DNA from: Solirubrobacterales bacterium
GTDB lineage: Bacteria > Actinomycetota > Thermoleophilia > Solirubrobacterales > Solirubrobacteraceae
Direction: 5' to 3'
DNA length: 33,877 bases
NCBI GenBank assembly: GCA_003137075.1
Contig: PLES01000054.1
Location: 12,734 to 46,610 of the forward strand
The notes below the pieces were generated by a model. It was not told the DNA's origin. It saw only the letters and a program-made list of their open reading frames with translations, and did not search any database. Shown piece by piece: positions 17,363 through 28,236 of this stretch (position 1 is its first letter; the number at the start of each line of letters is the position of its first letter). The position numbers were made by a program, and so were the translations under genes.

Positions 17363-17421
17363 CCGCGCACTCTGGGGGAGAAACTCGCTGTACGACCGAG
17401 TTAGTCCCCCAGAGTGCGCGG
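17363..17421. repeat. long imperfect palindrome/hairpin between eno and ftsB
   Basis: CCGCGCACTCTGGGGGA (17363-17379) pairs with TCCCCCAGAGTGCGCGG (17405-17421); inner stem AACTCG/CGAGTT after a 2x2 internal loop. Confidence 0.9.
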
Positions 17422-17454
17422 CGAGCGGCTCTTCAAAGCCGTCGTAAGGATCGC

Positions 17455-17495
17455 CGGGGGGAGTTCCTCGACCCACGGTCGAGGAACTCCCCCCG
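17455..17495. terminator. 19-bp perfect hairpin 3' of eno
   Basis: CGGGGGGAGTTCCTCGACC-CAC-GGTCGAGGAACTCCCCCCG; no T-tract. Confidence 0.7.
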
Positions 17496-17508
17496 CGGCA
17501 CCCTCAGT

Positions 17509-18913
<1,405 letters not shown>

Positions 18914-18925
<12 letters not shown>

Positions 18926-19711
18926 TTCGCCCAGCCGGGCCTGCGCGTAGAACGTCAGTTGCTGGTCTGGCGAAAGATCGTTCCAGTTTCTGCCGTGAGA
19001 TGCAGCCAGATCAACTCCAGCCTGCACGCGGCCACGGAAACGATCGGAGGCGGCGCGCAACGCAAGCTCCGGATCGACATGCAGTTTGCGGGCCACGTTG
19101 ACAGCCGCGAACAGCACGTCACCGAGTTCGTGAAAGCGCTGATCGTCGCTCTCAGCGGCGATCAGCTCATCCAACTCGTCACGGACCGACTGCAGCGGCG
19201 CCTCAACGTCGTCGAAGTCAAAACCGCTAGAGGCGGCACGTCGTTGAACCTTGCGGGCATACAAGGGCCCTGGCAGGTTCTCAGGCACCTCACCGAAGAC
19301 GCCCGGCTCACGCCCGGCCTCGGTCTGTTTGATCGCATCCCAGTTCTTCAGCACCTCGGCGGCGTCAGCCACCTCGATCTCTCCGAAGATGTGCGGATGT
19401 CGGCGGATCAGCTTCTCGGTCGCGTGGCTCGCGACCTGGGCCAGGTCACCGGCACCGCGCTCTTCGAGCAGCAGCGCCAGGAAGTGGACCTGGAAGAGCA
19501 CGTCACCGAGCTCGTCCAAGAGTTTCGTGTCGTCACGGCGCCAAGCTGCATCGGCCAGCTCGTAGGCCTCCTCGAGCGTGTGCGGCACGATCGTGCGCTC
19601 ATCCTGCTCGCGATCCCACGGACACTCGCGCCGCAGGCGGCGGGTGATCGCGTCCAGACGTTCCAGCGCGGCAGGGATCTCCGGATCGCCGGAGCGATCT
19701 GGAGATCCCAT
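18914..19711 (-). CDS. mazG: MazG nucleoside triphosphate pyrophosphohydrolase
   Basis: RLRRECPWDREQDERTIVPHTLEEAYELADA...ELGDVLFQVHFLALL. Confidence 0.97.
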
Positions 19712-19715
19712 TACG

Positions 19716-20945
19716 CTAGGAGGTGGTGGTCGTAGTACCGGTGGTCGTCGGCGACGCGGCCGTCGTCGTCGACTCGGTCGCGGCGGTGGTCGTCGTAGGC
19801 GCGGCGGTGGTGGTCGTCGCCGGAGTGGTCTCCTCCGTCGTCGGCGTTGCCGTCGTCGTCGTCTTCGGCGCGACGTAGCCCTTGCAGTCGGTGATCGAGT
19901 ACGTGGAGCGGCAGAGCGTCTGCGAGCCCCAGTTCTTCTTCGACGCTGCGTTGACCTTGGCCTCGGCGGCGGTCTGCGCCGACTCGGTCAGGACTTCCTT
20001 GATCTCAGCCGAAGACTGCGCGAGCGTCTTCTGTGTGGCCGGGACGATCTTCGTCACCTCGATCACGTAGGAGCCGAGCAGACCCTTGACCGGACCGACG
20101 ATCTTGCCGACCGGGTTGGCGAAGATCACGGTGTTGACCGCGTTCTCCTCCTCACCGCTGGAAACACCTGTCAGCAGACCACCGTTCTTGCCGGCGGCAG
20201 CCGTAGCCGAGTACTTCGCGGCCACCGTGGTCCAGCTCGAGCCGGACTTCAGCGCGTTGTAGGCGGCCGTCGCCTGCGCCAGGGTGCTGGTGCGGACGAG
20301 GTGCACGTCACGCGTTTCCTTGGTGCCGAAGGTCGCCATGTGCGACGCGTAGTACTTGGCGATAGCCGCAGTGGTCGGCTTGACTTCAGCGCGGTCCAGC
20401 AGCTTCGTGTAGATCTGGCTGACACGAATCTGGAAGAGGATGTCCGCCTTCGTCTCGCCGCTTGACTTCAGATAGGCGTTGAACTGGGCGGTAGTCGGGA
20501 ACTCCGTCTTCATCGCCTTCTTGAAGTCCTTCTGGAGGTCGGCAGCCGTGTACCTGATGCCGTCCTTATAGGCATCGGCCTGGTACCAGTAGGCCTCGAT
20601 CAGGAACGCCATGACCTCGTTGTTGTATTCCTTGAAGACGTTGGCGCAGTCAGTCTTCAGCGTCGCGTCAGAGGTCGTCGCGAGCGTCGGGATATCACGG
20701 CGGATCTGGGCGATGCAGCTCGTGAAGTCGGGCGGGGATTGGGGCACGATGACCGGTTCACCGGTCTCCTGTGCCGCTTCTTCCTTCGCGGCGATGAACA
20801 TCCAGTGGTTGTAAGCCTTGAGGCTGATGGAGTTGCCGGCCACAGAGGCGACCGAGTCACTCGGGATGGAGCTGCCACAACCAGCGACAACTACCGCAAC
20901 AACAAAAAAGGCGCCTAGCGCCGAGAGTTTCTTAGAGATCCGCAT
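19716..20945 (-). CDS. SurA/PpiC-like peptidylprolyl isomerase lipoprotein with Thr-rich C-terminal tail
   Basis: Lipobox-like VVVAGCGSS; VASVAGNSISLKAYNHWM; parvulin-like EVHL-type region (TRDVHLVRTSTLAQATAAYNALKSGSSWTTVAAKYS); TTTTATPTTEETTPATTTTAAP tail. Confidence 0.88.
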   Translation of the reverse strand: MRISKKLSALGAFFVVAVVVAGCGSSIPSDSVASVAGNSISLKAYNHWMFIAAKEEAAQETGEPVIVPQSPPDFTSCIAQIRRDIPTLATTSDATLKTDCANVFKEYNNEVMAFLIEAYWYQADAYKDGIRYTAADLQKDFKKAMKTEFPTTAQFNAYLKSSGETKADILFQIRVSQIYTKLLDRAEVKPTTAAIAKYYASHMATFGTKETRDVHLVRTSTLAQATAAYNALKSGSSWTTVAAKYSATAAAGKNGGLLTGVSSGEEENAVNTVIFANPVGKIVGPVKGLLGSYVIEVTKIVPATQKTLAQSSAEIKEVLTESAQTAAEAKVNAASKKNWGSQTLCRSTYSITDCKGYVAPKTTTTATPTTEETTPATTTTAAPTTTTAATESTTTAASPTTTGTTTTTS

Positions 20946-21014
20946 CGGGAGGCGATGGTAGCGAGCGCCGCCCGTCGAGGTCTGCCCGTGGCGGCATCCT
21001 TACGAAGTTCTTGC

Positions 21015-24000
21015 TTAGGCAGTGGCCGGCTCAGCCTCGTCAGCGACCTGCAGGACCGACAGCAGCGCGTCGGCGGCCTGCACCACAGCGGTGAACTGCT
21101 GCCCCGCGTCGGTCGCGACGCGCATCGAGAACTGGGAGCGCCCGGACTCGTACAGGGCGCCGGGCAGCTCGGCTCGCAGCGCCTTGGCCTGGCGTGAGTT
21201 GAGCTCGATCGGGGTGACGGCCAGGCGCCCGCCGCGCAGCGAGACGTCGGTCGCGCCGGCCTGCCCAAGCTTGATCCGCGCGGTCTGCAGCAGCAGCAGG
21301 TTCTCCAAGGGCTCGGGCAGCTCGCCGAATCGGTCGATCAGCTCGTCGCGCAGCACGGCAATATCAGCGACCTCGCGGGCACCCGCGATGCGGCGGTGCA
21401 CGTCGACCTTGGCCTGCTCATACGGGATGTATGCGGCCGGCACGTAGGCGTCGACGTTGATGTCGAGGCGTACCGGTTCCCAGTCGTCCTCGCCGTCGGC
21501 GCCCTGCGCCGCGGCTGAGGCCTCCTGGACCGCCTCGTCGAGCATCTGCATGTACAGCTCGAAGCCGAGCGCGGCGACATGCCCGGACTGCTCGTCGCCG
21601 AGCAGGTTGCCGGCGCCTCGCAGTTCCAGATCGCGCATCGCGACCTTGAATCCGGATCCGAGCTCGGTGTAGTCGCTCAAAGCCGCCAGCCGCTGCCCGG
21701 CCTCGTTCGTCAAGGCGGCAGAGGACGGGTAGAGCAGGTAGGCGTAAGCACGCTCACGGCTGCGCCCAACGCGCCCACGGATCTGGTAGAGCTGCGAGAG
21801 CCCGAACATGTCGGCGCGCTCGACGATCAGCGTGTTGGCCTGCGGGATGTCGATCCCCGACTCGATGATCGAGGTCGAGACCAGCACGTCCGAGTCGCCG
21901 CGCAGGAAACTCAGCATGCGCTGCTCGAGCTCGGTGTCGTCCATCTGGCCGTGAGCGACCTCGAACTTCATGCCCGGGCAGAGCGCCCGCAGCCGCTCGG
22001 CGGTCTCGTCGATCGAATGGACGCGGTTGTGCATGAAGAACGCCTGGCCGCCGCGTGCCTTCTCCCGTAACAGCGCCGCTTTGACGAGCTCCTCGTCGTA
22101 CTCACCGACGTAGGTCTTGACCGGCCGCCGGCCCTCGGGCGCGGTCTCGATCACGGTGATGTCGCGGATCCCGGCGAGCGACATCTGCAGCGTGCGCGGA
22201 ATCGGCGTGGCGGTCATCGCGATCACGTCAACCTTGAGCTTCATCTGCTTGAGCAGCTCCTTCTGCTTGACGCCGAAGCGCTGCTCCTCATCGAGCACCA
22301 GCAGGCCCAGGTCCTTGGCGCGCACGTCGCGCGAGAGCAGCCGGTGGGTGCCGATCAGGATGTCGACCTCGCCCTTGCCGAAGGCCGTGACGGTCGCCTT
22401 CTGCTCGGCCGCGGGGCGGAAACGCGAGACGTGCTCAATCCGCACCGGATAGTCCTTGAGGCGCTCCGTGAAGGTGCCGAAATGCTGCTGGGCCAGAATC
22501 GTCGTCGGCACCAGCACCATCACCTGCTTGTCGTCCTGCACCGCCTTGAAGGCCGCGCGCAGCGCCACCTCGGTCTTGCCGTAACCGACGTCACCACAGA
22601 TCAGCCGGTCCATCGGGCGCGGTGCCTCCATGTCGGCCTTGACGAACTCGATCGCGTCGCGCTGGTCGGGCGTCTCGGTGTAGCCGAAGTTGTCCTCGAA
22701 CTCACGCTGCCAGTCGGTGTCGGGTGAGAACGAGAAGCCCTCGCGGCGCTTGCGCTCGGCGTAGAGGTTGAGCAGCTCGCCCGCCATGTCCTGGGCGGCC
22801 TTGCGTGCCCGCGCCTTGAGGGTGTCCCAGCGGGTGCCGCCGAGCTTCGAGAGGGCGGGACCGTGCTCGCCGCCGCCACCGACGTAGCGGCTGATCTTGG
22901 CCAGCTGCTCGACCGGCATGAAGACGCGGTCAGAGCCGGCGTACTCGAGGTTCAGGTAGTCGCGCGTGACGCCGGCGACGGTCTTGGTGTCGAAGCCCGC
23001 GAAGCGCGCGACGCCGTGGTCCTCGTGCACAACGAAGTCGCCGGTGCGCAGCTCCGCAAACGAGCGCAGAACCCCACGACGGCCGACCCGCGCCGGGCCC
23101 TCAGCGGGTTTGCGCCGATGAAACAGCCGCTGCTCGGGGATCACCGCGAGCTTGAACTGCGGCGCGATGAAGCCTTCCCGCAGGCGCGCATGGGCGAACG
23201 TCAGGCCGCCCCCAGCGTCGCTCGGTGATGCTGGTCTAGGCGGACCAGCATCACCGCCGGTACCGGTGTGGCCGTCCAACCAGCTGACCTTGAGACGTCC
23301 GAGGTTGTACGCAGCGCGCTCCCCCTCGCCGCGTACGGCGAAGGTCACGACCGTGCGGTAGCCCGAGCGTTGCAGCTTCTCTAGCTCGGGTTCGGCCTCG
23401 CGAATGCTGCGGGCGGCGACCTCGGCCGCCTGGGCGCGGAACTGGAAGGGCTGGTCCTGGTCGATCGACGAGAGGCGGATGTGGGAGCGCTCTTCGAGCG
23501 TCGCGCGGATCGCGTCGGGGGCGACGTAAAGGTGGTGTGCCTCGGTGTCGTGGAAGGCGACGGTGACGTCCTGCCAGTGGTCGGCGAGCGCCGGCGGCAC
23601 CTCCTCCTCGGCGGCGATCAGCACCTGCGCGTCGGCGGCGATCAGCTCCAGGAACGGCTTGAAGTCCTCGACCGGCAGCAGCTCGGTGATGTCGGGGCGG
23701 TCGTCCTGCTTCTCGGTGGCGGCGATCTCGGCGAGCTCGCGGTATTCGAGTGCGAGCTCAGCGGCGGGCGCGACCTCGACCTCGTCGATGTCGCCGAGCG
23801 AGCGCTGGGTGAAGGTCGAGAACCAGCGCAGCGATTCGATCTCGTCGCCGAAGAGGTCGACGCGGATGGCGCGCTCCTCGGTGGAGGGAAAGACGTCCAG
23901 GAGGCCACCGCGGATCGCGAACTGGCCACGGTCCTCGACCTGATCGACACGCTCGTAGCCGGCCGCGACGAGGTCTGCGGCGGTCTCGTCGAGGTCCAGC

Positions 24001-24443
24001 AGGTCGCCCTTGGTGAGCGTGAAGCCGTGGGGCCGCAGCGACGGGTCGGGGACCTTCTCAGAGAGCGCGACGGCGCTGACCACAACCACCGGGGCGCCCG
24101 ACTTGGTCTGCTCGGCGTCGTTGTCAAGCAACGCGTCGAGTGCGGCGATGCGCTGGCCGATCAGGTGCGGCGGGGGGGCAAGATGGGACTCGTAGGTGAC
24201 GCCACGGCTCGGGTAGTAGCGGACCTTGCGCGGGGCCAGCCAGGCGCGCAGGCTGCCGGCCAGGTCACGGGCCTGGCGGTCATCGCCGGCGACGACTATC
24301 GCGGGCTGGTCAGGATCGCGGTTGAGCAGCGCCGCGATCAGGTACGGGCGCAGCGACATCGAGACGAACGCGCGACCGCCCTGCGTGTGGAGCTTGCCGG
24401 TCTGCGGGTCCGCGTCGGCGTTCAGAAGGAGGCTGGAGAGCAC
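21015..24443 (-). CDS. mfd: transcription-repair coupling factor
   Basis: 1142 aa; RGGLLDVFPSTEERAIRVDLFGDEIESLR; DFVVHEDHGVARFAG; CGDVGYGKTEVALRAAFKA; LVLDEEQRFGVKQKE; RGRVGRSRERAYAYLLYP. Confidence 0.99.
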   Translation of the reverse strand: MLSSLLLNADADPQTGKLHTQGGRAFVSMSLRPYLIAALLNRDPDQPAIVVAGDDRQARDLAGSLRAWLAPRKVRYYPSRGVTYESHLAPPPHLIGQRIAALDALLDNDAEQTKSGAPVVVVSAVALSEKVPDPSLRPHGFTLTKGDLLDLDETAADLVAAGYERVDQVEDRGQFAIRGGLLDVFPSTEERAIRVDLFGDEIESLRWFSTFTQRSLGDIDEVEVAPAAELALEYRELAEIAATEKQDDRPDITELLPVEDFKPFLELIAADAQVLIAAEEEVPPALADHWQDVTVAFHDTEAHHLYVAPDAIRATLEERSHIRLSSIDQDQPFQFRAQAAEVAARSIREAEPELEKLQRSGYRTVVTFAVRGEGERAAYNLGRLKVSWLDGHTGTGGDAGPPRPASPSDAGGGLTFAHARLREGFIAPQFKLAVIPEQRLFHRRKPAEGPARVGRRGVLRSFAELRTGDFVVHEDHGVARFAGFDTKTVAGVTRDYLNLEYAGSDRVFMPVEQLAKISRYVGGGGEHGPALSKLGGTRWDTLKARARKAAQDMAGELLNLYAERKRREGFSFSPDTDWQREFEDNFGYTETPDQRDAIEFVKADMEAPRPMDRLICGDVGYGKTEVALRAAFKAVQDDKQVMVLVPTTILAQQHFGTFTERLKDYPVRIEHVSRFRPAAEQKATVTAFGKGEVDILIGTHRLLSRDVRAKDLGLLVLDEEQRFGVKQKELLKQMKLKVDVIAMTATPIPRTLQMSLAGIRDITVIETAPEGRRPVKTYVGEYDEELVKAALLREKARGGQAFFMHNRVHSIDETAERLRALCPGMKFEVAHGQMDDTELEQRMLSFLRGDSDVLVSTSIIESGIDIPQANTLIVERADMFGLSQLYQIRGRVGRSRERAYAYLLYPSSAALTNEAGQRLAALSDYTELGSGFKVAMRDLELRGAGNLLGDEQSGHVAALGFELYMQMLDEAVQEASAAAQGADGEDDWEPVRLDINVDAYVPAAYIPYEQAKVDVHRRIAGAREVADIAVLRDELIDRFGELPEPLENLLLLQTARIKLGQAGATDVSLRGGRLAVTPIELNSRQAKALRAELPGALYESGRSQFSMRVATDAGQQFTAVVQAADALLSVLQVADEAEPATA

Positions 24444-24447
24444 CCTT

Positions 24448-25032
24448 TTAGGTAAGCAGTTGCTGCGCGGCGTCTGCCGCCGAATCGATCAGTGCCTCCA
24501 CATCGGCGTGCGGCTCGCGGAATTTGCCCAGCACGTAAGCGGCAACCTGCTCGGGGTCGGTGCTGTTTGGCCGTCCGACGCCAATCCGCACGCGGTGGAA
24601 TTCAGCGGTGCCGAGCGCGGCCTTGATCGACTTGAGGCCGTTGTGCCCCGCGAGCCCGCCGCCGAGCCGGCTGCGGACATCTCCGAAGGGCAGGTCGATC
24701 TCGTCGTGCAGCACGATGATGTGGTCGGGCTCGACCTTGAGCTCACCGCGAGCCGGGCCGACCGATCTGCCCGAGTCATTCATGTAGGTCTGGGGCAGCA
24801 GGATCGCGACCCTTGGTGCCGGCGGCGCGCCGACTTCGGGCAGCCCGGAGCGGCCCTCGGCCAGCAGGCCGCGGTACCTGGATTTGGGCTTGCCGAGGCC
24901 CCAACGCGCCGCAAGGCGGTTGGCGACCTCAAAACCCACGTTGTGTGGCGTGCCGGAGTACTCGGCCCCCGGGTTGCCCAAGCCGACGATCAGCCAGTCA
25001 ACGGGGGCTCCACGGCGTCCGAGGAGCGGCAT
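24448..25032 (-). CDS. pth: peptidyl-tRNA hydrolase
   Basis: LIVGLGNPGAEYSGTPHNVGFEV, LLPQTYMNDSGRSV, HDEIDLPFGDVRSRLGGGLAGHNGLKSI, RVRIGVGRP. Confidence 0.98.
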   Translation of the reverse strand: MPLLGRRGAPVDWLIVGLGNPGAEYSGTPHNVGFEVANRLAARWGLGKPKSRYRGLLAEGRSGLPEVGAPPAPRVAILLPQTYMNDSGRSVGPARGELKVEPDHIIVLHDEIDLPFGDVRSRLGGGLAGHNGLKSIKAALGTAEFHRVRIGVGRPNSTDPEQVAAYVLGKFREPHADVEALIDSAADAAQQLLT

Positions 25033-25066
25033 CCGTTGACCTGCTGCGTCGTTCGCTGTCTAGTGG

Positions 25067-25747
25067 CTACTCGGAGTCGCCAGCAGGCGCTTCCGCGTCT
25101 GCTGAAGCGTCGGCGTCGCCCTCGGCGGCCGGCGCGCCTTCGCCGACGACCTCGGTCTCGAGCTCGATCTCACCATCGGCGGCAGCCATGCTGCGCGACG
25201 CACGGATCGTGGCGATCGTCTGGTCGAGGTCACCGAGGATCGTGGTCCCCTCAGGTGCGACAACCTCAGAGAGCGTGACGTTTCCACCGAGCTTGAGCGC
25301 CGCGATGCTGTGGGTGATCACGTCGGGCACGTTGTTCGGCAGCGCCTCGACCGTGACCTCGCGGATCGGGTTGTCGAGCACGCCACCGAGGCGCACGTCG
25401 GACTCTTCAACGTCGATCAGCTCGAGTGTGACCTGAGCCTGGATCGGCTTTTTGAGATCGACGCGGATCAGGTCAACGTGCATCGTGTCGCCCGTCACCG
25501 GGTGACGCACGCGCTCCTTGAGCACGACCGGCTCAGCGGAGCCACCGTCGATCTGAAGGTCGATCACGGCGCCGCCCTGCGCAAGCGCGTTGCGCAGCGT
25601 GCGGGCGTCAATCTGGAAGGAAATGGGGTCCTTGGTGCCACCGTAAACGGTGCCAAGAACGATGCCCTCGCGGCGGAGGCGGCGCGCGCTGCGCGAACCG
25701 GCCGACTCGCGGCGAGTGACTGGAAGGGCTGTGGACTGTTCTGACAT
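25067..25747 (-). CDS. rplY: 50S ribosomal protein L25/general stress protein Ctc
   Basis: GSRSARRLRREGIVLGTVYGG, RHPVTGDTMHVDLIRVDLKKPIQAQVTLEL, Ala/Asp/Glu-rich tail. Confidence 0.97.
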   Translation of the reverse strand: MSEQSTALPVTRRESAGSRSARRLRREGIVLGTVYGGTKDPISFQIDARTLRNALAQGGAVIDLQIDGGSAEPVVLKERVRHPVTGDTMHVDLIRVDLKKPIQAQVTLELIDVEESDVRLGGVLDNPIREVTVEALPNNVPDVITHSIAALKLGGNVTLSEVVAPEGTTILGDLDQTIATIRASRSMAAADGEIELETEVVGEGAPAAEGDADASADAEAPAGDSE

Positions 25748-25946
25748 AGGTGCGCTCGATGGTAGCGAGCCGTTGCGGGCCGCGTCAGGACGGCCATACC
25801 GGCCACGTCAGGACGCCCATACGGGCCGTGTCCGCTCGGCCAGAATCGCTGATATGGCTGCTATCAGTCGCGGAGTTTCCTAAGAGTCTCGCCGCTTGGA
25901 CAAAAGGCCCTTTACGAGCGGTTTACCGGCGCGCTACGCTACCGCA

Positions 25947-26270
25947 ATGACGCAGTTCCAGATGCTGCTGTTCTTGGTCGGCGTGCACGTTCTGGGGTTC
26001 ATCGCCATCGCGATTCTGATGATCCCTGCGCTGCGCAACAACGACCCTGGTTACGAAGAGGACAGCAGCGACGGTTCTGATGACGGCTGGGGTAACCGAC
26101 CGAACGTGAAGCCCGACCCAACGCGCTGGCCCGGTGGCGGGATCCCGCTACCCGACGCCGAGCAGTCGAAGGTGCGCCTGCGGGAGCCGGGCCGCTTCAC
26201 GGAGCGCTTGACCGGGCCCACACGTCGACCTGTGCATGACCCCGAGCGCAAGCCGGTTCGTAGCTCCTGA
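25947..26270 (+). CDS. small single-TM hypothetical protein
   Basis: MTQFQMLLFLVGVHVLGFIAIAILMIPALRNNDPGYEEDSSDGSDDGWGNRP...; first ATG of coding-like sequence at 25947. Confidence 0.75.
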   Translation: MTQFQMLLFLVGVHVLGFIAIAILMIPALRNNDPGYEEDSSDGSDDGWGNRPNVKPDPTRWPGGGIPLPDAEQSKVRLREPGRFTERLTGPTRRPVHDPERKPVRSS

Positions 26271-26390
26271 GGCCGTTCGCAGTGCCTGGAGCACTGGCTG
26301 CTCTCGAGTTCGTTAGTAGCTCTGAGCCGCCGCTCCAGGATAAGCATCGCGGTGAGCACCGCGCCCCGCCCGCAGGCCCTCTTCACCGGT

Positions 26391-26497
26391 ACAACTCCTA
26401 CCGCTATCCAAGCCTGCGGGGAGCGATCGGGATTTACCCTGTCAGAGCTGCACAATCGCGACCGCCCCTCTGGAGACCGTGCGCCGGTAGGAGTTGT
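26391..26497. repeat. 13-bp perfect inverted repeat spanning 107 nt
   Basis: ACAACTCCTACCG (26391-26403) and CGGTAGGAGTTGT (26485-26497). Confidence 0.85.
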
Positions 26498-26600
26498 TCA
26501 GGTTTGCGCGCCGCAGGTAGGTGACGACAATCGACGCCTCCCTAACTTCCTGCCTGCGTGTTCCGACCACCCGCGAGCGGTTCGTGACACGATCCCCCTA

Positions 26601-26891
26601 ATGAAGCTTCTCTACAAGCCGTTCGGGATCGTCGCCGGCATCCTCGGCGCCCGCGCCGGCAAGCAGGCATTCAGGGCGATCTGGTCGCGTGTCAGCGACG
26701 AGCCCAAGCCCAAGCCGGGCCAGCCCTACGCCGGTTTCACCCAGGTCGTTGTCTCGGCCGCAATCGAAGGTGCGACGCTCGCGGCCGTCGCCGCGGCGGT
26801 CAAGTTGCTCTCCGCCCGTGTCTTTCACCACCTGATCGGCGCCTGGCCGGATAAGCCGGCGAAGTCAGCGCCCGAGCCTGACCCGGCTTAG
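26601..26891 (+). CDS. DUF4235 domain protein
   Basis: MKLLYKPFGIVAGILGARAGKQAFRAIW...GFTQVVVSAAIEGATLAAVAAAVKLLSARVFHHLIGAWP. Confidence 0.88.
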   Translation: MKLLYKPFGIVAGILGARAGKQAFRAIWSRVSDEPKPKPGQPYAGFTQVVVSAAIEGATLAAVAAAVKLLSARVFHHLIGAWPDKPAKSAPEPDPA

Positions 26892-27058
26892 GCGCGCGCC
26901 AAGCGGGCGCGCGGCGAACTTGCAACATCTGGGCGTCGCCCTGCGGACGTTGCGGAATTGAGCGACCTCGTCCCTTCGACGGCGGGCGCAAGGGCGTCCA
27001 ACCGACAAATCGGATGGTTCGCAACCCGGGATTCCATTCGAGGCCGAAAAACGGCGCT

Positions 27059-27099
27059 CAACGGACACCTGAGCTGTTCAAGGCTCAATTTGTCCGTTG
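27059..27099 (-). terminator. hairpin 3' of prs, probable terminator
   Basis: CAACGGACA...TGTCCGTTG with nested GAGC/GCTC; on the minus strand followed shortly by GCGCCGTTTTTCGG. Confidence 0.6.
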
Positions 27100-27165
27100 A
27101 AGGCCGTTGAACGACCGCGCAGGCAACCGCATCCTCAAGCGAGGCGAGACTCGTCCGAGGACGAG

Positions 27166-28212
27166 CTAGAAGAGCTGGTTCTCGCCGCCGAAGACGTCTG
27201 AGACCGAGCCGTCGGTGAAGATCTGACGGATCGAGCTGGTCAGCAGGTCGGCGCAGGAGAGAACCTTGATGAAGTCGGGGGCGCCGGGGCGCAGCGGCAC
27301 GGTGTCGGTCACGACGACCTGCTCAAAGCCGGCGGCCGCGAGGTTCTCAAAGGCGTTGCCGGAGAAGAGGCCATGGGTGGCGGCGGCGTAGACGCGACTG
27401 GCGCCGGCGTCGAGCACGGCGTCGGCGGCGGCCTTGAGCGTGCCGGCCGTGCCGATGATGTCGTCGACGATCACGGCGGTCTTGCCCTTGACGTCGCCGA
27501 TCACGTAGTTGATCTCCGCGACCTGCTGGGCGGGGCGCTCCTTGTTGAGGATCGCGAGGTCGGCGCCCATCTTGGCGGCGAACCGCTTGTTCAGTTTCAC
27601 GCGGCCGGCGTCCGGCGCCACCACCACGAGGTCGCCGAGACCGAGGTCACCGAAGTACTGGGTGAGGATGAACATCGCGGTCATGTGGTCGCACGGCTTC
27701 TGGAAAAAGCCCTGGATCTGACCGGCGTGCAGGTCCATCGTCAGCAGCCGGTCGATCCCGGCGGACTCCAGCATGCGCGCCACGAGACGGGCGCTGATCG
27801 GCTCGCGCGGCGCCGACTTCTTGTCCTGGCGCGAGTAGCCATACCAGGGGGCGACGGCGATCACCCGGTGTGCGGAGCCCCCTACGGCCGCGTCGATCAT
27901 GACCAGCAGCTCCATCAGTGAGTCGTTCGCGGTCATGCCCTCTTCGGGGTTGCCGCACATCGGCTGCACGATGAAGACGTCGGCACCGCGGACCGACTCC
28001 TCGTAGCGACAGTAGACCTCGTCGTTGGCGAAGGTCTTGGTGGTGACGCGAGCCAGGTCAACCCCGAGCTTGTCGGCGATCTTCGCGCCCAACTCGCGGT
28101 TGGCACGACCCGTCACCAGCATCAACCGCTTGCCTGGCTCAATCCTCAAGTCCGCCTCCCCAGGCAGCGTCGTTGGACTGCTCATCGCCCGGAGCATGGT
28201 ACGGGTCTGCAC
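27166..28212 (-). CDS. prs: ribose-phosphate pyrophosphokinase
   Basis: RYEESVRGADVFIVQPMCGNPEEGMTANDSLMELLVMIDA, VIAVAPWYGYSRQDKKSAPREPISARLVA, TAVIVDDIIGTAGTL. The first ~9 residues may be over-extended. Confidence 0.98.
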   Translation of the reverse strand: MQTRTMLRAMSSPTTLPGEADLRIEPGKRLMLVTGRANRELGAKIADKLGVDLARVTTKTFANDEVYCRYEESVRGADVFIVQPMCGNPEEGMTANDSLMELLVMIDAAVGGSAHRVIAVAPWYGYSRQDKKSAPREPISARLVARMLESAGIDRLLTMDLHAGQIQGFFQKPCDHMTAMFILTQYFGDLGLGDLVVVAPDAGRVKLNKRFAAKMGADLAILNKERPAQQVAEINYVIGDVKGKTAVIVDDIIGTAGTLKAAADAVLDAGASRVYAAATHGLFSGNAFENLAAAGFEQVVVTDTVPLRPGAPDFIKVLSCADLLTSSIRQIFTDGSVSDVFGGENQLF

Positions 28213-28236
28213 AGACCGCGCGCGTCCCCACCGCCG

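Noticed and set aside
19578-20465. Arg/Gly-rich plus-strand ORF (295 aa), PE_PGRS-like appearance
   Set aside because: Antisense of the Thr-rich tail of the SurA-like gene; low complexity.
23481-24455. 324-aa plus-strand ORF opposite mfd
   Set aside because: Antisense to the well-conserved N-terminal part of mfd; no recognisable motifs.
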